Assembly (NCBI GenBank): GCA_038239195.1
Contig: JBBSEZ010000214.1
Coordinates: forward strand, 1 to 16,582
From: JBBSEZ01 sp038239195
GTDB lineage: Bacteria > Planctomycetota > Planctomycetia > Gemmatales > Gemmataceae
Direction of reading: 5' to 3'
DNA: 16,582 nt
Under the pieces are notes generated by a model, which was not told where the DNA came from, searched no databases, and saw nothing but the letters and a program-made list of their open reading frames with translations. A program made the position numbers and the translations under genes. Shown piece after piece: positions 1-10,476 of this stretch (positions are counted from its first letter, which is position 1; each line of letters begins with the position of its first letter).

Positions 1-3000
1 CCGCGCGTTCAGCAGCAGGCTATTCACGAGGGCCACCCGTTCCAGGGGCGATAGCGCCCCCGCGAACAGTTCTCGGTCGGCCGGTTGGGCCGCCTGCCAG
101 CCCGCCAGATAGCCCAGGCCCATGTTCGCCTGGTTGTAGCGGTCCAGGGCGTAGTAGGCCTCGACCGGCATCCCCTTCTCGACGCCCCGGAGGTAGCGGT
201 TGTAGAGGAACTGGTTCGCCTCGCTACCGGGGTTCTTCACCCCGAGCGTCGCGAGAACGAACTGCCCATGAGTAGGGGGCGTGCCTCCGATTCCCATCCC
301 GCTCTGAAGCCGAGGGTACTCCAAACGGTAGGTCGGGCGGACCGTGAACTCCATCAGCAGCGGGGCCACCGCCAGGCTCACCGACGTCTTGGCCCGCAAC
401 GCCTGCGACACCGCCTGGATCAACCGATCGCGCGCCGCGTAGTATTGCTCGGCGGTCGGCAGGGCCTGCCCCGCTCCTTGCTCGCGGGCGACGAACGTCT
501 CGTAGTCGGTGTCGGCCAGGAAGGCGATGCGCTGCTGTTCACTGCCGAAGTTCCGCAACTCCAGCCTCATGGGGAGCGTGCTTGCGCCGTTGCGCTTGAC
601 TTCCCTCACCACGTCATCGAGTGTCGAATCGCCCTGGGCTTGCAGCCCGTAAGCGGACCCGGCCGGCACGTGGGCCAGTTCGGAATACAGCAGCGCGAAT
701 AGCGCCCGCTGGCTCGCGTTCTCGATGCGCCCCGCCAGGGTGGTCGGGGTGGGGGCCGCAGTCAGCCGGCTCAGTTCCTGGCCGAGGGCGTACCGCAAAA
801 CCATTTGCTGCGAATCGTTCAGGCCGATCGCGTACGCCCTGATCTCCGCAGAAGTGGCATACTCCAGGCGGGGCAGCAACGTGTCGCGCAACTGTCGGGC
901 GAGGCCCTTCTTCACCCGTTGCCTGCTCGCTGTCCACTGCTCGACAAAGCCGCCCACGTCCTCGCCGGGGACCGCTGCCTGCAACAGGGCCGCATCCTGT
1001 TCGCGGAGTGACAGTTTCGGGATGCTCACTTGCTGGAGCACCTGGTAGCGGTTGTAGGCGCTCCAAGTGTACAGCTCCTGCCAGGTGGTCTGCGCCCGCG
1101 CCCACTCGAAGCCGGGCACCGCCGCCCACTTCGCCGCCACGTCCGCGCCCACCGGCGCGAAGTTCGTGTACCCCGAGCCAAGGGTGAGGTACGACTGCAT
1201 CCACTCCTGGTTCAGTCGAGCGAGGATGCGCGGGTCGAGCTTGTTTGCCACCGCCTTGCGGTCCTGGAAGAGCTGGTCGTATTCCGCGTGGGGGAAGAAA
1301 GCGTCCCACGTCGTGCTCGCGCCCACGCCAAACTCGGCTGCCACCACGTCGCCAACCGCGGCGCTCCCGTTCCGGTTGCCGCTGGCGTCCGTCGGCACGT
1401 TGATCCAGGCGCGATACTTCGCCTCGCGCACGTTGTGCGCGAAGAACGGGCTGCCGGGCCAGGACCAGTTGGGGGCGCTGGCGGCGAGGGCCGCCGCCAC
1501 GGCGCTATTCGCAGCGGCGAGGGCGGTCGCGCTCGCGCCGTTCGTCGCGGCGGCAGCGGCCGCCGCAGCCAGGGCAGCCGAGGTCGCGCTGGCGCTGTCC
1601 GCCGGCGCGGCCGGTGTCGTCGTGTCGGCCGCGGCGCCTGCCGGGCCGTCGATGCCGGCCCACGTCGGCTGAGACTGCGCGACCGACCACGCGAACGTCC
1701 GGCTCGCGCTGAACGCGCCGGCGCTCGCCACCACCGTCACGTCGAAGACGCCGCTGTCCCCCGCCAGCGTGCCCGTCACGTTCCCCGTGCCGGCGTCCAC
1801 GCTCAGCCCGTCCGGCAGGCCCGTGGCGCTGTACGCCACCGGCCCGCCGTGCGCCGCGGTCCCGCCCAGCGCCAGGACCACGCCATCGCCCAGCACGTTG
1901 GCCTGGTCGGGCACGTCGTCCAGCGTCACCGCCGGGGCCACCCACCACGCGAACGTCTGGCTGACGCTGTTGGTCCCGTCGCTGACCGTGCGCGTCACCG
2001 CATAGGGCACGTCCGTGTCCGCCTCGGCCGACACCGCCCCGGTCACGGCGCCCGTCGCGGGGCCCAAGCTCAGCCCGGGCGGCAGGCCCTGCACGTCGTA
2101 GCTCAGCGCGGCGGCCCCGTGGTACGCGGCGGGCGCCGACAGGTTCACGGCGTCCCCGACGACGCTGCTCTGGTCGGCCACCGGCGGCAGCGCCAGCGCC
2201 GACACCGCCCACGAGAACGAGCGCGTCGTCGAGAAGGTGCCGTCGCCGGCGGTCACCTGCGCCGCGTAAGGCGTTGCGCTTGCGGCCCCGAGGCCGATGG
2301 TCCCGCTCACCCGGCCGCTCGCGTCCATGCTCAGGCCGGGCGGCAGGCCCGTCGCGGTGTAGCTCAGCGTCGCCCCGGCTTCCGCCGCCTGGAACGCCAG
2401 CGACACGCTGTCGCCCGCCACGTTGCTCAGGTCGCCCAGCGGCGCGAAGCTCACCCGCGACGACACCCACCAGTCGAAGGTGCGCGTGACGCTGTTCGTC
2501 CCGTCCGTCACCGTCACTGAGGCGGCGTAGGGCACGTCGGCGCCGCCCGACACCGTGCCCGTCAGCATGCCCGTGCCGGAGTCGATGGTCACGCCCGGCG
2601 GCAGGTTCGCGGCGCTGTAGGCCAGCGGCGCGCCGGTCGCCGAGGCCGCGGGCAGTTGCCAGGAGACCACGTCGCCCTCGACGTTGGAGACGTCTCCCGG
2701 TCCCGCCAGCCCCAGCGGGGCCACGTTCCAGGCGAACGTCTGGGTGGCGGTGGAGGTGCCGTCGCTCGCCGTCTCCACCACCTGATGCGGCCCGACCGCG
2801 TCGGGCGAGACGGCCACGCTGCCGGAGATGGTGTTCGTCAGGGGGTCGAACGTCAGCCCGGCGGGGAGCCCGCTCACGGTGTAGCTCAGCGGCAGGCCGT
2901 GGGCCTGGCTGCCGGCCAGTTGCAGCGTCGCGACGTCGCCCACGGCGCTGGTCTGGTCGGGGATCGCCGCGAGCGTCACGGCCGGGGAGATCGACCACTG

Positions 3001-4785
3001 CAAGGTCTGGCCTGCGGTCGAGGTGCCGTCCGTGGCCCACACCGCCACCTCGTAGGGCGCCGTCGTGTCCGCGTCGGGCGCCACCGTCCCCGTGACGTTG
3101 CCCGTGGCCGGGTCGATGCTCAGGCCTGGGGGCAGCCCCTCGGCGCCGTAGGTCAGCGGGGCGCCGCGCCCGCCGGCCGCGAGGAGAGGCAGCGAGACGG
3201 CGTCGCCGACGGCGTGCTGCTGGTCGGCGGGCTGCTCGAGGGTGACGGCGGGCCGCACGTCCCAGGCGAAGGTCTGGCTGTCCGAGAGGGTGCCGTCGGT
3301 GGCGCGGACGGTCACCTGATAGGGGCCGCCCTGGTCCGCGTCCGGCGCGAGCGTGCCGACGATGCGGTTGCTCGCGGCGTCGAAGCTCAGGCCGGGCGGC
3401 AGGCCTTCCACCGAGTAGGTCACGGGCAGCCCGGCCGCGTCGCTGGCCGTCACGGGCAGGGAGACGCTGTCACCCGTCAAGCTGCTCTGGTCGGCCAGCG
3501 GGGCGATGGCCAGGTCGTTGACCGCCCAGGCGAACGTCTGGCTGACGCTGTTGGTGCCGTCGGAGGCCGTGATGGTGACGCTGTGGGGCGCGGCGCTGGC
3601 GGCGGAGGCAGTGAGGGTGCCCGTGATGAGCCCGGCGCTCGGGTCGAGGGCCACCCCAGCAGGCAGGCCGGTGGCCGAGTAGGTCACGGGGGCGCTGTTC
3701 GGGTTGTCCACGGAGACGTCGATCTGGACGGCATCGCCGGGGGCGTTGTCCTGGTCGGGCAGCGGGGAGAGGACGGGGGGCGCGGTCACGGTCCAGGTCA
3801 GGGCCTGCGTGGCGGTGGCGCCCTGGGCGGTGGTGGCGACGACGGTGACGGCGTAGTCGGCCTCCCAGCCCTGGCTCGCCCCGGCGGCGATCGTCCCGGC
3901 GATCCGGCTGGTACTGGCGTCGAAAGCAAGGCCGGGCGGCAAGCCATTCACCGCGTAGGCCAGCGGCGCGCCCATCAGGTCGGCGGCGGGCAGGGCCAGC
4001 GAAACCGAAGCGCCCTCCGGCGCGATCCGGTCGGTCAGGCCCATGAGCAAGGGGGCCGGCGTGGCGCTGGGCGAGTTGGGGCCGGCAGGGCCGGTCGGTG
4101 AGGACGGTCCGCCGACGGACGTTGGCGCGCTGGCCGCGCCGGCCCCCGCAGTCGAGGCGCCCGTGGAGGCGCCGGCCGAGGCGCCGGCCGGGGCGCCCGT
4201 GGAGGCGCCGCCCGCCGTGGCGTCCGGCATGGGGGCGGAACCGCCCGAAGAGCCGCCGCCGTCGCCGCCGCCGCCGCCGCCGCCCGAATTCGCCCCCGAA
4301 TCGGCGTGCGGTGTGGGCGCGGGAGGGGAGGGGGCGAAGGGCGCCGAGGCGAGGGGGTCGGGCAGAGGGGGCGAGAAGAGGGCGTCGGCCACCTGGGCCG
4401 GGGTCGGCTGGCTGGCGCCCGGGGTAGCCGCGGTCGGCGCGGGGCCCGAATCCGCGGGCGAAGGCGCCGGGGCGGGCAGGGCCCCAGGGCTTGCCGGGTC
4501 TTGGGGCGCGGCAGGACTGGAGGTCGAGGCTGGGCCACCCGCAAGAGGCGTGGCGCCCCCCGGAGCGGCGACCAGGCTCGGCTCCAGGGATGGGACGAGG
4601 GGCGCCGCCAACTGCCCGGTGCCGAAGGGGTCGTTGGGCGCGAGGCGGTCTTCGAGCGCCTCGAGGCCCAGCACCATGAGGGGGGCCGCCCGCCGGGAGC
4701 GCGAGAACAGGGCAGATTCCCCCCTCCCCCTGTCCAAATTACGGGGAGAGGTCAGCCAGGCGCGGAGCAGGAGGAGAGGGGACAT
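1..4785 (-). CDS. Giant exported protein with nine tandem putative-Ig (He_PIG-like) domains; C-terminus cut by window edge
   Basis: An uninterrupted reading frame of about 1595 codons starts at ATG 4785 and is still open at base 1. An AGGAAGG ribosome site (4794-4800) lies 8 bases before the start, and an in-frame stop lies upstream near 4872. The N-terminus is basic and hydrophobic, and residues 41-50 read LEALEDRLAP, the motif found near the N-terminus of many planctomycete exported or surface proteins (family knowledge). Residues ~50-244 are a low-complexity Pro/Ala/Gly/Ser linker with a poly-Gly run. Residues ~245-1035 hold nine repeats of ~88 residues, each with a variant of GLPPGLSxDxxTGxxTGT and ending DGTxSxSQTFAWxV, as in putative-Ig/cadherin-like folds. 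An Ala-rich spacer (~1056-1100) leads to ~490 residues rich in Tyr, Trp, Arg and Gln that I cannot assign. Probably a cell-surface or secreted adhesin-like protein. The family call is firm; the role is inferred. Confidence 0.88.
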   Translation of the reverse strand, partial: MSPLLLLRAWLTSPRNLDRGRGESALFSRSRRAAPLMVLGLEALEDRLAPNDPFGTGQLAAPLVPSLEPSLVAAPGGATPLAGGPASTSSPAAPQDPASPGALPAPAPSPADSGPAPTAATPGASQPTPAQVADALFSPPLPDPLASAPFAPSPPAPTPHADSGANSGGGGGGGDGGGSSGGSAPMPDATAGGASTGAPAGASAGASTGASTAGAGAASAPTSVGGPSSPTGPAGPNSPSATPAPLLMGLTDRIAPEGASVSLALPAADLMGAPLAYAVNGLPPGLAFDASTSRIAGTIAAGASQGWEADYAVTVVATTAQGATATQALTWTVTAPPVLSPLPDQDNAPGDAVQIDVSVDNPNSAPVTYSATGLPAGVALDPSAGLITGTLTASAASAAPHSVTITASDGTNSVSQTFAWAVNDLAIAPLADQSSLTGDSVSLPVTASDAAGLPVTYSVEGLPPGLSFDAASNRIVGTLAPDADQGGPYQVTVRATDGTLSDSQTFAWDVRPAVTLEQPADQQHAVGDAVSLPLLAAGGRGAPLTYGAEGLPPGLSIDPATGNVTGTVAPDADTTAPYEVAVWATDGTSTAGQTLQWSISPAVTLAAIPDQTSAVGDVATLQLAGSQAHGLPLSYTVSGLPAGLTFDPLTNTISGSVAVSPDAVGPHQVVETASDGTSTATQTFAWNVAPLGLAGPGDVSNVEGDVVSWQLPAASATGAPLAYSAANLPPGVTIDSGTGMLTGTVSGGADVPYAASVTVTDGTNSVTRTFDWWVSSRVSFAPLGDLSNVAGDSVSLAFQAAEAGATLSYTATGLPPGLSMDASGRVSGTIGLGAASATPYAAQVTAGDGTFSTTRSFSWAVSALALPPVADQSSVVGDAVNLSAPAAYHGAAALSYDVQGLPPGLSLGPATGAVTGAVSAEADTDVPYAVTRTVSDGTNSVSQTFAWWVAPAVTLDDVPDQANVLGDGVVLALGGTAAHGGPVAYSATGLPDGLSVDAGTGNVTGTLAGDSGVFDVTVVASAGAFSASRTFAWSVAQSQPTWAGIDGPAGAAADTTTPAAPADSASATSAALAAAAAAAATNGASATALAAANSAVAAALAASAPNWSWPGSPFFAHNVREAKYRAWINVPTDASGNRNGSAAVGDVVAAEFGVGASTTWDAFFPHAEYDQLFQDRKAVANKLDPRILARLNQEWMQSYLTLGSGYTNFAPVGADVAAKWAAVPGFEWARAQTTWQELYTWSAYNRYQVLQQVSIPKLSLREQDAALLQAAVPGEDVGGFVEQWTASRQRVKKGLARQLRDTLLPRLEYATSAEIRAYAIGLNDSQQMVLRYALGQELSRLTAAPTPTTLAGRIENASQRALFALLYSELAHVPAGSAYGLQAQGDSTLDDVVREVKRNGASTLPMRLELRNFGSEQQRIAFLADTDYETFVAREQGAGQALPTAEQYYAARDRLIQAVSQALRAKTSVSLAVAPLLMEFTVRPTYRLEYPRLQSGMGIGGTPPTHGQFVLATLGVKNPGSEANQFLYNRYLRGVEKGMPVEAYYALDRYNQANMGLGYLAGWQAAQPADRELFAGALSPLERVALVNSLLLNAR
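1681..4053 (-). repeat. Nine tandem ~88-codon Ig-like repeats inside the giant gene
   Basis: Translated on the minus strand, the segment divides into nine units averaging 88 residues. Each opens with a (P)xxDQ-type strand and GDxVxL, passes through YxxxGLPxGLxxD and TGxxTGT, and ends in (S/T)DGTxSxxQTFxWxV. Units diverge in the middle but share stretches of DNA: a 26-base string is identical at 1949-1974 and 3530-3555 (units 8 and 2, counting from the N-terminus). This points to duplication or gene conversion. Unit number could change between strains or be mis-assembled. Confidence 0.85.
4141..4284 (-). repeat. Low-complexity linker: Gly/Ala/Ser/Thr repeats and GCC trinucleotide run
   Basis: Within the giant gene, 4251-4284 is nearly pure (GCC)n and encodes seven consecutive glycines on the minus strand. 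Next to it, 4141-4200 encodes short GAS/GAP/GAST repeats. This is a flexible linker between the N-terminal export motif and the first Ig-like domain. Such tracts are slippage-prone. Confidence 0.8.
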
Positions 4786-4793
4786 CGAGACAA

Positions 4794-4800
4794 CCTTCCT
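4794..4800 (-). promoter_or_regulatory. Shine-Dalgarno AGGAAGG that fixes the start of the giant gene
   Basis: AGGAAGG on the minus strand lies 8 bases before ATG 4785. The frame stays open upstream for about 29 more codons without another good start, so this site supports the chosen start. Confidence 0.7.
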
Positions 4801-4865
4801 GGGTGTCGGATGCGACCGTGCTGGCTCGAGTGGCGCTTCGCCGGGGTGGCAAGGGCACAGAGTGG

Positions 4866-4894
4866 ATTGCAGGGGACGGGAGAGGCCATGTCAA
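4866..4894 (-). promoter_or_regulatory. Candidate sigma70-type promoter of the giant gene
   Basis: On the minus strand a perfect TTGACA (4889-4894) is followed after exactly 17 bases by TGCAAT (4866-4871, 4 of 6 matches to TATAAT). It lies about 80 bases upstream of ATG 4785 on the correct strand. Inferred from consensus only. Confidence 0.5.
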
Positions 4895-5234
4895 CCCGAA
4901 AAGGTCGTTTGTCGCCCCGAATGGTGGAAAGTCGCTCGATGACGTTCGCGGGAGGGGCTGCCGGTTCGCGCGTTGTGGGAGGCGGTGTCGCGGCCCCGGA
5001 GGTTTGCGAGGCGGCGTTGGGAGGATGCCGCGCGGGAGCCAGGGAGGGGCGCGCGGAGGAGAAAGAAAGCGCCGATAAATCGGGCTCGATCCAAAAGGGC
5101 GCTCAAACTGGTCTCGGCACGACGTACGCGACTCGGGTAGTCTTTCCTGAAGGGGGCCCGCCTTGTCGGCGCATGACCTTCCCAACGTTCACCCGAGGCC
5201 ACACCCACGAGCCCTTCCGCCCCCGCGAGCCAAC

Positions 5235-5465
5235 CCGTCACCCAACGGTCGCTAACGGTGGCGCGGGCCCCGGGACCAGCCGTCACCCAACGGTGGCGAA
5301 CCGTCGCGCGCGGCCCAATGCGGACCGTCACCGCACGGTGGCTAACGGTGGCGCCAGGGCCGATCCGAGCCGTCACCGTACGGCGGCTAACGGCGGTAGG
5401 GGGCCCGATCCGGGCGCGACGAGCCGTCACCAAACCGGGGCTGACGGCGCCGCTCCCGGGGCGGG
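5235..5465. repeat. Tandem array of five hairpin-forming units with 45-bp period
   Basis: CCGTCACC recurs at 5235, 5280, 5325, 5370 and 5424, so the spacing is 45, 45, 45 and 54 bases. The shared core is roughly CCGTCACCNNACGGTGGC then TAACGGTGGCGC, with a more variable GC-rich tail. Four of the five units carry the dyad CCGTCA-N12-TRACGG, complete in the last unit as CCGTCA/TGACGG. The array begins 17 bases past the FHA stop and could act as terminator hairpins, a protein-binding array or a neutral VNTR. Confidence 0.8.
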
Positions 5466-5481
5466 GCGAACCTCGCGAGAG

Positions 5482-6516
5482 TCAGAGGGCGCGGATGCCT
5501 TGGTCGTCCGGCGCCGTGGCGGGCAGGGCGGGCGCCGCGGCGCGGGCGCGGGCGCGGTTCTGGGCCACCCGCAACTGGAAGCGGAGGAGCACGTTGCCGA
5601 GCTGGATGCGGTCGCCGTCGCGGAGCTCGCACGACTGGGCCACGGGAGCGTCGTTGACCAGCGTGAAGCCGGGCGGGGCGTTGTTGTTGACGAGGACGTA
5701 GCGCCCGCCGTTCGGGCCCCTACGGATGACGGCGTGCTGCTTTTCGACCTTCATGTCTCGGAAAAGGGCGATATCGACGTATTCGTCGCGGCCGAGGGTG
5801 TTGTCGGGCTTGTCGAGCGGATACTCCCGGCCCTCTTGCCAGCCGCGCAGCACCTTGACGGAGGCGGGGAGGAAGACGGCGCGGACGAGGGCGGAAAGCG
5901 AGCCGATGCAGGCGCCCATGATGAAGAAGCCGAGGGCGCCGGCGAAGGCGATGGTGGAGCCACCGGTGCCGCCCTTGGTGAGCTCGTAGAAGAGGCCGAA
6001 GAGGGCGCCGCCGACGAAGCCGCCGAGGGTGCCGCCGAGGGCGCCGTAGGAGAACTTGCCGAGGGAGCGGGCGGCGATGCCCTCGCTGACGCCGACGGCG
6101 CAGCCGAGGAACATGAAGCCGAGCCCGCGGGTCAACACGGTGCCGAGGAACTTCATGAGCCGGGTGAAGGCGGGATCGGTGGCGCGCAGAGGGCCGATAC
6201 CGGTAACGAGCCAGTGGTTGACCTGATCGGCGATGACCATGCCGACGGCGCCGCCGGCCGCGCCGAGGAGGACGCCATAGGTGGCGAGGCGGACGAAGCG
6301 GAGCCAGGAGCGGTCGCGGATCGCCTCGACGCTGACGACGAAGTAGCCGATGCCGCCGCCGATGAGGGCGCCGCCAAGGAGGAGCTGGGAGAAGAGCTCG
6401 CTGGTCTTGCGCTGGTCGAAGTTGGCCTTGCCGAAGACGCTGAACAGCATCCAGCCCAGGAGGCCGCCGAGGGCCCCGAAGACGGCGTTGAAGTAGATGC
6501 GGCTCAAGAGGGCCAT
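5482..6516 (-). CDS. Multi-pass membrane protein with C-terminal FHA domain
   Basis: 344 residues. The start is ATG 6516, with GAAGGG (6523-6528) six bases upstream. The frame is open 30 codons further, but those residues are Arg/Pro-rich and look untranslated. Residues ~7-27, 46-63, 79-97, 130-148, 158-178 and 188-214 are hydrophobic and rich in GG/GxxxG, giving about six membrane segments. Residues ~230-314 form a forkhead-associated domain: LGRDEYVDI (G242, R243), the conserved His in EKQH (H261), VLVNNN (N277-N279) and LRDGDRIQLG. FHA domains bind phosphothreonine peptides, so this should be a membrane-anchored reader of Ser/Thr kinase signalling. The domain would face the cytoplasm if six segments is right. 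A basic Ala/Arg tail (~318-344) follows. No kinase or phosphatase is adjacent, so the partner is unknown. Confidence 0.88.
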   Translation of the reverse strand: MALLSRIYFNAVFGALGGLLGWMLFSVFGKANFDQRKTSELFSQLLLGGALIGGGIGYFVVSVEAIRDRSWLRFVRLATYGVLLGAAGGAVGMVIADQVNHWLVTGIGPLRATDPAFTRLMKFLGTVLTRGLGFMFLGCAVGVSEGIAARSLGKFSYGALGGTLGGFVGGALFGLFYELTKGGTGGSTIAFAGALGFFIMGACIGSLSALVRAVFLPASVKVLRGWQEGREYPLDKPDNTLGRDEYVDIALFRDMKVEKQHAVIRRGPNGGRYVLVNNNAPPGFTLVNDAPVAQSCELRDGDRIQLGNVLLRFQLRVAQNRARARAAAPALPATAPDDQGIRAL

Positions 6517-6608
6517 GACTCGCCCTTCGCGGCAGACGGACGGGGAAAGAGCGGCGCCTCGCTCCGGAGGGGAGAGGGGCGCGGCGGGAGATCGCCCCCG
6601 CCTCATGG

Positions 6609-6637
6609 TTTGTAATGCGCGGAGGGGCGGATTGCAA
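6609..6637 (-). promoter_or_regulatory. Candidate promoter of the FHA membrane-protein gene
   Basis: On the minus strand TTGCAA (6632-6637) and TACAAA (6609-6614) are 17 bases apart, each matching the sigma70 consensus at 4 of 6 positions. The site is ~93 bases upstream of ATG 6516. It supports that start because the transcript would begin near or inside the region an upstream start would need. Consensus-based only. Confidence 0.35.
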
Positions 6638-6682
6638 CGGGCAAATGCGCCTGCGGAGGGGAGGAAGTGGGGCCGCGGGGCG

Positions 6683-6717
6683 ATAGAAAAGCGGGCCGAG
6701 GCAATTCCTCGGCCCGC
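6683..6717 (-). terminator. Intrinsic terminator of the 73-aa gene
   Basis: A perfect 11-bp stem (GCGGGCCGAGG at 6691-6701 with its complement at 6707-6717) encloses a 5-base loop. Read on the minus strand it is followed by TTTTCTATCG. It begins about 30 bases past the stop at 6748, so it ends transcription of that gene before the FHA gene. Confidence 0.8.
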
Positions 6718-6747
6718 GGGCGTTCTCTGCGAGAGGTCGGCGTTTGC

Positions 6748-6969
6748 TCAGTGGTTGGCATCGTTGTGGCCGCCGGGCTGCTGGTACGGGTGCTCGCCCG
6801 TGCCGCTGAAGTCCCCGAGTCGGCGTTTCGCGTCCTGCTCCTGGAACGAGCCCACCTCGCCTTGGGGCTGCTGGGCTTCCTGGGCCGACGTGCCCGGTCC
6901 CCGGGGGGGCCCGGCCTTCGATTGGTTGGCGGGCGGCACCGGGGCGCCGTGTTTCTTCTTGTGTGCCAT
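6748..6969 (-). CDS. Small hydrophilic planctomycete protein, 73 aa, function unknown
   Basis: 73 residues with GAGGA (6977-6981) seven bases before ATG 6969 and an intrinsic terminator just after the stop, so it is a complete single-gene unit. The N-terminus is Lys-rich (AHKKKHG), the middle is rich in Pro, Gln and Gly, and the C-terminus contains EQDAKRRLGDFSGTGEHPYQQ followed by a Gly/Asn-rich end. There is no signal peptide, membrane segment or Cys, and it is probably largely disordered and cytoplasmic. The EQDxKRRLGD...GEHPxQQPGG pattern resembles small conserved hypothetical proteins I associate with Gemmata-type genomes; this is from memory, not a search. Codon use matches its neighbours. 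Function unknown. Confidence 0.75.
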   Translation of the reverse strand: MAHKKKHGAPVPPANQSKAGPPRGPGTSAQEAQQPQGEVGSFQEQDAKRRLGDFSGTGEHPYQQPGGHNDANH

Positions 6970-7017
6970 GGTTATTTTCCTCGGGGCGTTGGGGGCGAAC
7001 CGACGGAAAAGAGACTG

Positions 7018-7049
7018 GCAGATCGCGTGCCGCCGTGCGCGCGATCTGC
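7018..7049. promoter_or_regulatory. 10-bp inverted repeat between divergent genes, possible operator or 5' leader hairpin
   Basis: GCAGATCGCG (7018-7027) and CGCGATCTGC (7040-7049) are perfect complements separated by 12 bases. The element lies 49-80 bases upstream of the 73-aa gene start (6969) and ~165 bases upstream of the divergent cytochrome gene (7214). It could be a repressor site for one or both genes, or a leader hairpin of the small gene. Confidence 0.45.
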
Positions 7050-7082
7050 ATCGCTCCGCGCCCGACGCCCTCTTCTATTTCC

Positions 7083-7111
7083 TTGACCCACTCCCTCGCG
7101 TCCGGTAGCCT
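7083..7111 (+). promoter_or_regulatory. Candidate promoter of the PSCyt1/DUF1501 gene pair
   Basis: TTGACC (7083-7088, 5 of 6 matches) is followed after 17 bases by TAGCCT (7106-7111, weak, 3 of 6). It lies about 100 bases before ATG 7214. The -10 is poor, so the call is tentative. Confidence 0.3.
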
Positions 7112-7213
7112 CAACAGGAGACCTTCCCGCCACGAACCACCGACGCCGGCGATCGGCGTTCGCCCTTTTCAGCCTCCGGGCCTTTCGACCTTGGCCCGCC
7201 GCCGGAGCACTCC

Positions 7214-10369
<3,156 letters not shown>

Positions 10370-10399
10370 CGGCAAGGCGGTCGGCAGGATTGCGTTTGC

Positions 10400-10429
10400 T
10401 GTAGGACGACTCTCCCGAGCCGTCCTACA
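10400..10429. repeat. REP-like hairpin between PSCyt1 and DUF1501 genes
   Basis: TGTAGGACGACTC (10400-10412) pairs with GAGCCGTCCTACA (10417-10429) with one mismatch around a TCCC loop. There is no T-tract, and the downstream gene sits close on the same strand, so it looks more like a dispersed REP-type palindrome or mRNA-stability hairpin than a full terminator. Confidence 0.65.
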
Positions 10430-10476
10430 AGGATGCCTTTTCCTGCCGGTCGCCCAATGAAACGGACGAGGCCACC

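Larger units (their letters stand above)
4786..5481. other. 696-bp intergenic region between the FHA gene and the giant gene
   Basis: It holds the promoter and ribosome site of the giant gene near 4800-4894 and the 45-bp tandem array at 5235-5465. Between 4895 and 5234 I see no supported gene. The open frames there (for example minus 4891-5433) are Arg/Ala-rich, lack a ribosome site and resemble no family I know. No clear terminator for the FHA gene is visible apart from the hairpins of the repeat array. Confidence 0.55.

Noticed and set aside
1030..2520. Long plus-strand frame opposite the Ig-repeat gene
   Set aside because: It is low-complexity (Arg/His/Gly/Ala) and antisense to nine well-formed Ig-like domains.
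1505..3040. 511-codon minus-strand frame overlapping the Ig repeats
   Set aside because: Wrong frame of the same strand: the true frame (codons on bases 3k+1 to 3k+3) is open from 4785 to 1 and gives the conserved repeats.
4891..5433. 180-codon minus-strand frame through the 45-bp array
   Set aside because: It starts with TTG inside the repeat, has no ribosome site, is Arg-rich without domains, and contains the good promoter of the giant gene at its 3' end.
5235..5465. CRISPR array interpretation of the regularly spaced repeats
   Set aside because: The whole 45-bp unit is related between copies rather than repeat plus unique spacer, the copies are imperfect, and no cas gene is present.
6517..6606. 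Upstream 30-codon extension of the FHA protein
   Set aside because: The extra residues are Arg/Pro/Ser-rich without homology-like features, and the ribosome site and membrane segment fit ATG 6516.
4306..6615. 769-codon plus-strand frame spanning the tandem array and opposite the FHA gene
   Set aside because: It begins inside the antisense of the giant gene, has no domain, and runs opposite clear membrane and FHA motifs.
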